Part shown: positions 59,880 through 64,000 of the stretch, piece by piece
How the letters are laid out: each line of letters starts with the position of its first letter
Numbering within the stretch: the stretch's first letter is position 1
Source of the DNA: Larus michahellis
Taxonomy: Eukaryota; Chordata; Aves; Charadriiformes; Laridae
NCBI RefSeq assembly: GCF_964199755.1
Contig: NC_133898.1
Coordinates: 105,886,847-105,950,846, forward strand
Length of the DNA: 64,000 nucleotides
Direction: 5' to 3'
Program-made: the position numbers and the translations under genes
The notes under the pieces: generated by a model
What the model saw: the letters and a program-made list of their open reading frames with translations, nothing else
Database searches by the model: none
What the model was told of the DNA's origin: nothing

Positions 59880-62800
59880 TTAGGAAATATTATATATAAT
59901 TAAAATGTTAGGACTATTTGTGTTAAATTATTGAACCTGCCTGTAGGTTCAACCTGGTTCAACAATGTGCCTAAGAAAGAAGGGGAGCCGCTCTCTGTTT
60001 AATGGGTGTTTTTAGACATGTTTTTTGACATGGCTAGTATTGCAGTGCTCTATGTAACCTAGTATTTTATGAGGATTGTCCTGCACTGTATTTGGATGCT
60101 TCTTGAGTACATGTGGGTGAAATCATAGCTGCCATCCACCAATGTCTTCTCTAAAATGTCTCAGCAGGGCAGAATACTCCTAAGCAAGTATATTAGTATA
60201 TTAGATGGCCACTTTCTGTTCAAAGACAAGTGCCATGTTTATACAACCATATCTTTGTCTCCAGCACGCTGGGCACATGGCTACTTTCACTATCTATGTA
60301 TCGTCACCAACTTCCGTATTTGGAGCTTTGTCTTTGTTCAGCTTTGATGCGTTTGTCTGGGCAGATGCCCTTAGCTGAGCTCACAAACACAGCTGTAACC
60401 AGGCAACATGGATTTTACTCCAGGGAGAAAACGGGCATGTTTGGTGTGTCAGTAACAGGTCTGTAGCTGTGGACTCCTCGGTTTGCACCTGCCCCTGAGT
60501 GCTTGTGCAGAGCAGGTCTGCGCTGCAAACACCTTGACTAGCCATTGCAATGGTACCCAAGCCACGAGCACAGTGTTGCTGATTTATCTTTCTTATTACA
60601 TGAGGTTTGCAACCTCAGTACACAGAGTTATTGCGCCTGGTTGCTTCTAAAACCCAGGTTTACGTGGGTACCTCTGTATTACACTGCAGTCCATCCAGCA
60701 GATATCCCCAGGTGCACATGCACCATGCCCATGCTGCTGGCCAGGGTGGTCTTTACACAACAGTGGTGACACTGCTTTGCAGTTGGAAGCATGTACGGCA
60801 ATGCTGGCTTATCCAAAATAACGAGATAGGAACACAAAAGATACTATTCATTGCTACTCATTAACAGAATGAGTCCCTGAAACGTTGCAATTTTCCATTG
60901 TCCATTGTGTAAGATTTTCCATTTCCAGTTAACCTTTTAATTTTATTCTTCCCTAAACAGAAAGGGTCAGGAGGATGAGAGAGAAATTAGCTTTTATCTC
61001 AGGTTTTGCCCTAAAGCAGTGTTACCATATAAAATAAATACCTTGGATACTAAGGCATAGAGATTCGGGTCCAGACAAAAAGAAGATACAGACAAGATTT
61101 AGATGTGTCAATGTGAAGCTACAATTCTGAAAATCACTTTTTCTCTACCCCTAATTTTGGAAGTTTCAACAGGATTGTAGTTTTATTAATTTCAAAGCAT
61201 TACCTGTATACAGGCAGATATACATGTATGTACCTACAAACACACATACACAAACACATATATAGAAAGCGATACGTATGCAGAGATTTGTCAAACTTGA
61301 GCGGCGTCACATTTGGTTCAGAAAGAGCGGGAGAGGAAAGCGAGAGTCCCTTCCACATCGGCTCCAGTGTGGAGTCTCACGGTGTTCCCTGGCATGGAGT
61401 GAGCTTCTCACAGCAAAGAGAAGTAGCTGCTTTTTCCTTGAGAAACTCCTTCTGTATTTTACACAAACACATTAAGGTTAGCTGGAATTCATGTATTCTA
61501 TGTGAAATACATCCACCTTATTTAAAAAAAAAGTTTCATCCTTACACCATTTTCAGGTTTTAAGATTTAAAATATATCAGGGTTATGTGAGATGGCAAGC
61601 TGATGACAGTCTAGCAAGAAAATGTATAGCCAAAGGGAGGGAAAAGGAGAGTTAAAGATAAAATACTGGTTTGCTGTGTGTTTGACCCCATGCTGAGCTG
61701 TAACTTTTTGTTTCTTGCTTTAATCTTTGCTTGGTATCTCACTTGTTATTGTAACTTTGCCTAATTTTTCTCTCTCTTTTTTTTCTTTATGCTACATCTT
61801 CATAAAAATACAAAAAACACAGCAGTAAGCATTAAAACCAGCAAGATCAGAATGACTTCAGTTGGCTTACAGCAGGGATGAATTTTCTCCCCTTGCCATA
61901 GGCCAAGCAGAGGAGAAACAAGAGGAGAGGAATGGATTTCTTTAAAGTAATCAAATGCAGACTTCTCACATTCACGCAGCTTTTAAATCATCAAGGCCAC
62001 GGTGTTTATCTGTCCACTCTTTCTCATTGTCTGTTGCTCTCATGACCAATGCTTTGGTTTTCTTGAGACGTACTTTATGTCACGTTGAAATGATTGAGAG
62101 ATGATTTTCTTGGTGCAATTCATTGATTAGGAAATTAATACTAGAGGCACAGCTCTCTATGGATTTTTACGTTGCTTTGGAAAGCAGAAATGAAACTTTA
62201 CAAAAATGGCATGGTAGCATTATAAACCCACCTGGCAGCAGTAGTTTCCAAACGTGAAATGAACAACAGCAGTGAATTAGGCCCTGAAGTTTAATGACCT
62301 GAGTAGGAGAGGGAGAGCGAGCGCCCTTTGTATGCAAGCCAGGAACCGGTTGCCTTGACAGTCAGTGAAAGTCAGATCAAAAGGCTGTTGGAAAACCCTG
62401 GCTTTTAGAAGCACAGATGGGAAACAACATCTTTCTTTTCTAGCTCTGGAGTTGGGAGATAGAGGAAACAATAGGTATTGTATAGATAGAGAGTTATTTG
62501 AATTCTCCCCGCTACCTCTGTGCACCTGATCAAACAGCCGGCGGTTGAAAGGCTGATGTACCATCAGGCTTCCTGCCTGATACGAGCGTGATAAAAATTG
62601 TTGCAGCTGAAACATCTAGGACCACAAAGCTCAGAAAAAAACAGATCCCGGGGAGGAAAAGCAAGGCAACACAAAGAGAGTCCTAACTTGGGACCCTGTC
62701 GTTCTGGCCTGCGTAGACTTCAGAGAAAGACCAAGGGGACGAGAGAAAATGGCTTTTCTCCAAATATGCCTTGGATGGGCTGTACACAAGCACATCGACC

Positions 62801-63190
62801 CCATGTACCCTCTCCGGTGAGACAACACCCTCTCAGTCCGGGATTCTACTCTTCTCCCTGCTCCTCTTGGATCCCTAACATACCCCAACCTCCCTCCCTC
62901 ACTTCAGCAGCTGGGATCCCATATCTCACCTCTCTCCGCTTCACCTTTATTCTTCCCACATCAGTCCATGTTTCCTACTTTTCCTCCCTCGTACCCTCTC
63001 CTGCAGCCAGACCTGGGATGCAGCTGCAGCATCGGTTGCCTCCTGCCACAGGAGCAGGGTGGAGAACAGGGGTCTGTCAACTGCTGGCCTGCATGCAGGG
63101 GCTCACCAAGCAACTCAGCAACTTAAGACAGGAGTTGCCACCAAAGTGGTACCTGAAACCCTAGCACCCTATGAACCAGCCTCTGAGATA
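59880..63190. other. Intergenic region without a recognised gene
   Basis: No family-like coding sequence was seen. A CA/TA-rich tract lies near 61205-61265. A motif-rich block at 62280-62640 is discussed among the findings. A 188-codon open frame at 62598-63164 has no recognisable content. Confidence 0.45.
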
Positions 63191-63194
63191 TTAA

Positions 63195-63309
63195 AAACTC
63201 AACTGTGGACAGGGTCCTGGGGACCTGCTGTAGGTAACCCTGCTTTGTGGCCCTGGGCTTGGACTAGAAGATCTGCTGAGGTCCCTTCCCACCTCAGCCT
63301 TTCTGTGAG
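63195..63309 (+). mobile_element. Short CR1 LINE 3' fragment, sense orientation
   Basis: Only the CR1 tail is present: GTCCTGGGGACCTGCTGTAG, then GGACTAGAAGATCTGCTGAG, then GTCCCTTCCCACCTCAGCCT. The terminal repeat is degraded. Confidence 0.82.
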
Positions 63310-64000
63310 CGTGTAAGCACTGAGCTCCATGACGAGCGAGGCAAGAGGAGGGAAATGAAACTAACTAACTGCCCTGTTCAGAGTCTTGAAGGTGTAGTTT
63401 GAACTACATCACTGAGTGCCAAGCCTGTTTTTTACCCACTGGAGCACATTTGCTGCCTAAACAAAGTCTCTGTGCAAACCTTGGTATATTTTTCTTCTGA
63501 GAAAAGGCAGAAAGGAGAAGATATTACCTTCCATGAGACGCTTGGCCAAGGGCAGCCCCCGGCAACCTAGGCTGCTGGGCAGCAGGAGCGAGATGCAGGG
63601 GGACTGCCGGCTGGGGCATGAGAAGTTGTGTGAACTGATGGAGGGATGGGAAATGGCAAGGACGTGCATGGGGACAGGTGAAAAGCTGTAAGCAAAATTC
63701 CAGTTCAGCCAGTACGTACAATCCTGACAGCTCTGGACAATGAAACATAAGTCAATACTGTGTCTCCAGGGCAGCATGGGAAAGCTGTGCTACTGTCTGC
63801 ATCCATTAGGAGAATGAACTCTTAAAACGTTCCTGCTGTGAAAAATATATCCATTGTAAAGTGCAAAAGAGCAATTTATTTCAGTAAAGGAGATGGAAAT
63901 TCTATTTAAGGGATGGTATATTCACATCCCTGTTATAATCTGCTCTAGGTAAAATAGATAAAATTACTGCATTTTCACTGGGAATGTTGTCAAGACAAAT
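63310..64000. other. Right-hand end of the window, intergenic
   Basis: Nothing I can name was seen in the last 0.7 kb. No CpG island or exon of a further gene appears before the window ends. Confidence 0.5.

Noticed and set aside
62598-63164. 188-codon plus-strand open frame
   Set aside because: One frame of this length is expected by chance in 64 kb. It has no recognisable domain, no splice context and no CDS-like bias.
38951-64000. mir-206/mir-133b cluster or a tRNA gene, considered because the region is syntenic to human 6p12
   Set aside because: Neither the mature miRNA words nor a tRNA T-loop with matching acceptor stem was seen in this interval.

Overview
The window is nuclear DNA of a bird. 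The genes have short exons, GT-AG introns and AATAAA signals. Interspersed repeats are mostly truncated CR1 LINEs plus two solo-type retroviral LTRs of kinds common in Neoaves. No bacterial, plasmid or organelle features are visible. Species was not determined; a neoavian bird is the best guess, from the LTR types.

Left part (1-26,700): a tandem, same-strand (+) cluster of class-alpha glutathione S-transferase genes. The window opens inside the last intron of one gene (gene A) and shows only its final exon (2225-2347), whose C-terminus carries GSTA4-like residues. A broken exon-4 relic lies at 8263-8730 next to a CR1. Two complete six-coding-exon genes follow: gene B (coding 10368-14569, 221 aa, TATA-box promoter) and gene C (coding 19452-26486, 222 aa, CpG-island promoter). 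Both keep the catalytic Tyr9 and the glutathione-site residues, so both should make cytosolic detoxification enzymes. Between gene A and the relic there is a set of three mutually in-frame, exon-like segments (4877-4960, 6761-6817, 7127-7165, then AATAAA at 7485) that belongs to no family I recognise.

Middle (28,900-37,750): TMEM14A on the minus strand, convergent with the GST cluster. Four coding exons give a 101-residue, multi-pass membrane protein, and a CpG island lies at its 5' end. TMEM14A next to GSTA genes matches the human 6p12 order, which supports both calls.

Right part (38,000-64,000): no protein-coding gene recognised. It holds CR1 copies, including a dense run at 57.0-59.9 kb, an old CR1/L3-like copy abutting a long LTR at 44.0-45.1 kb, short simple repeats and a few patches that look more constrained than their surroundings. 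By human synteny this should be the interval between TMEM14A and TRAM2.

Exon boundaries are read from splice consensus, frame and family structure and are firm for genes B, C and TMEM14A. Noncoding first exons, repeat edges and regulatory motifs are approximate.
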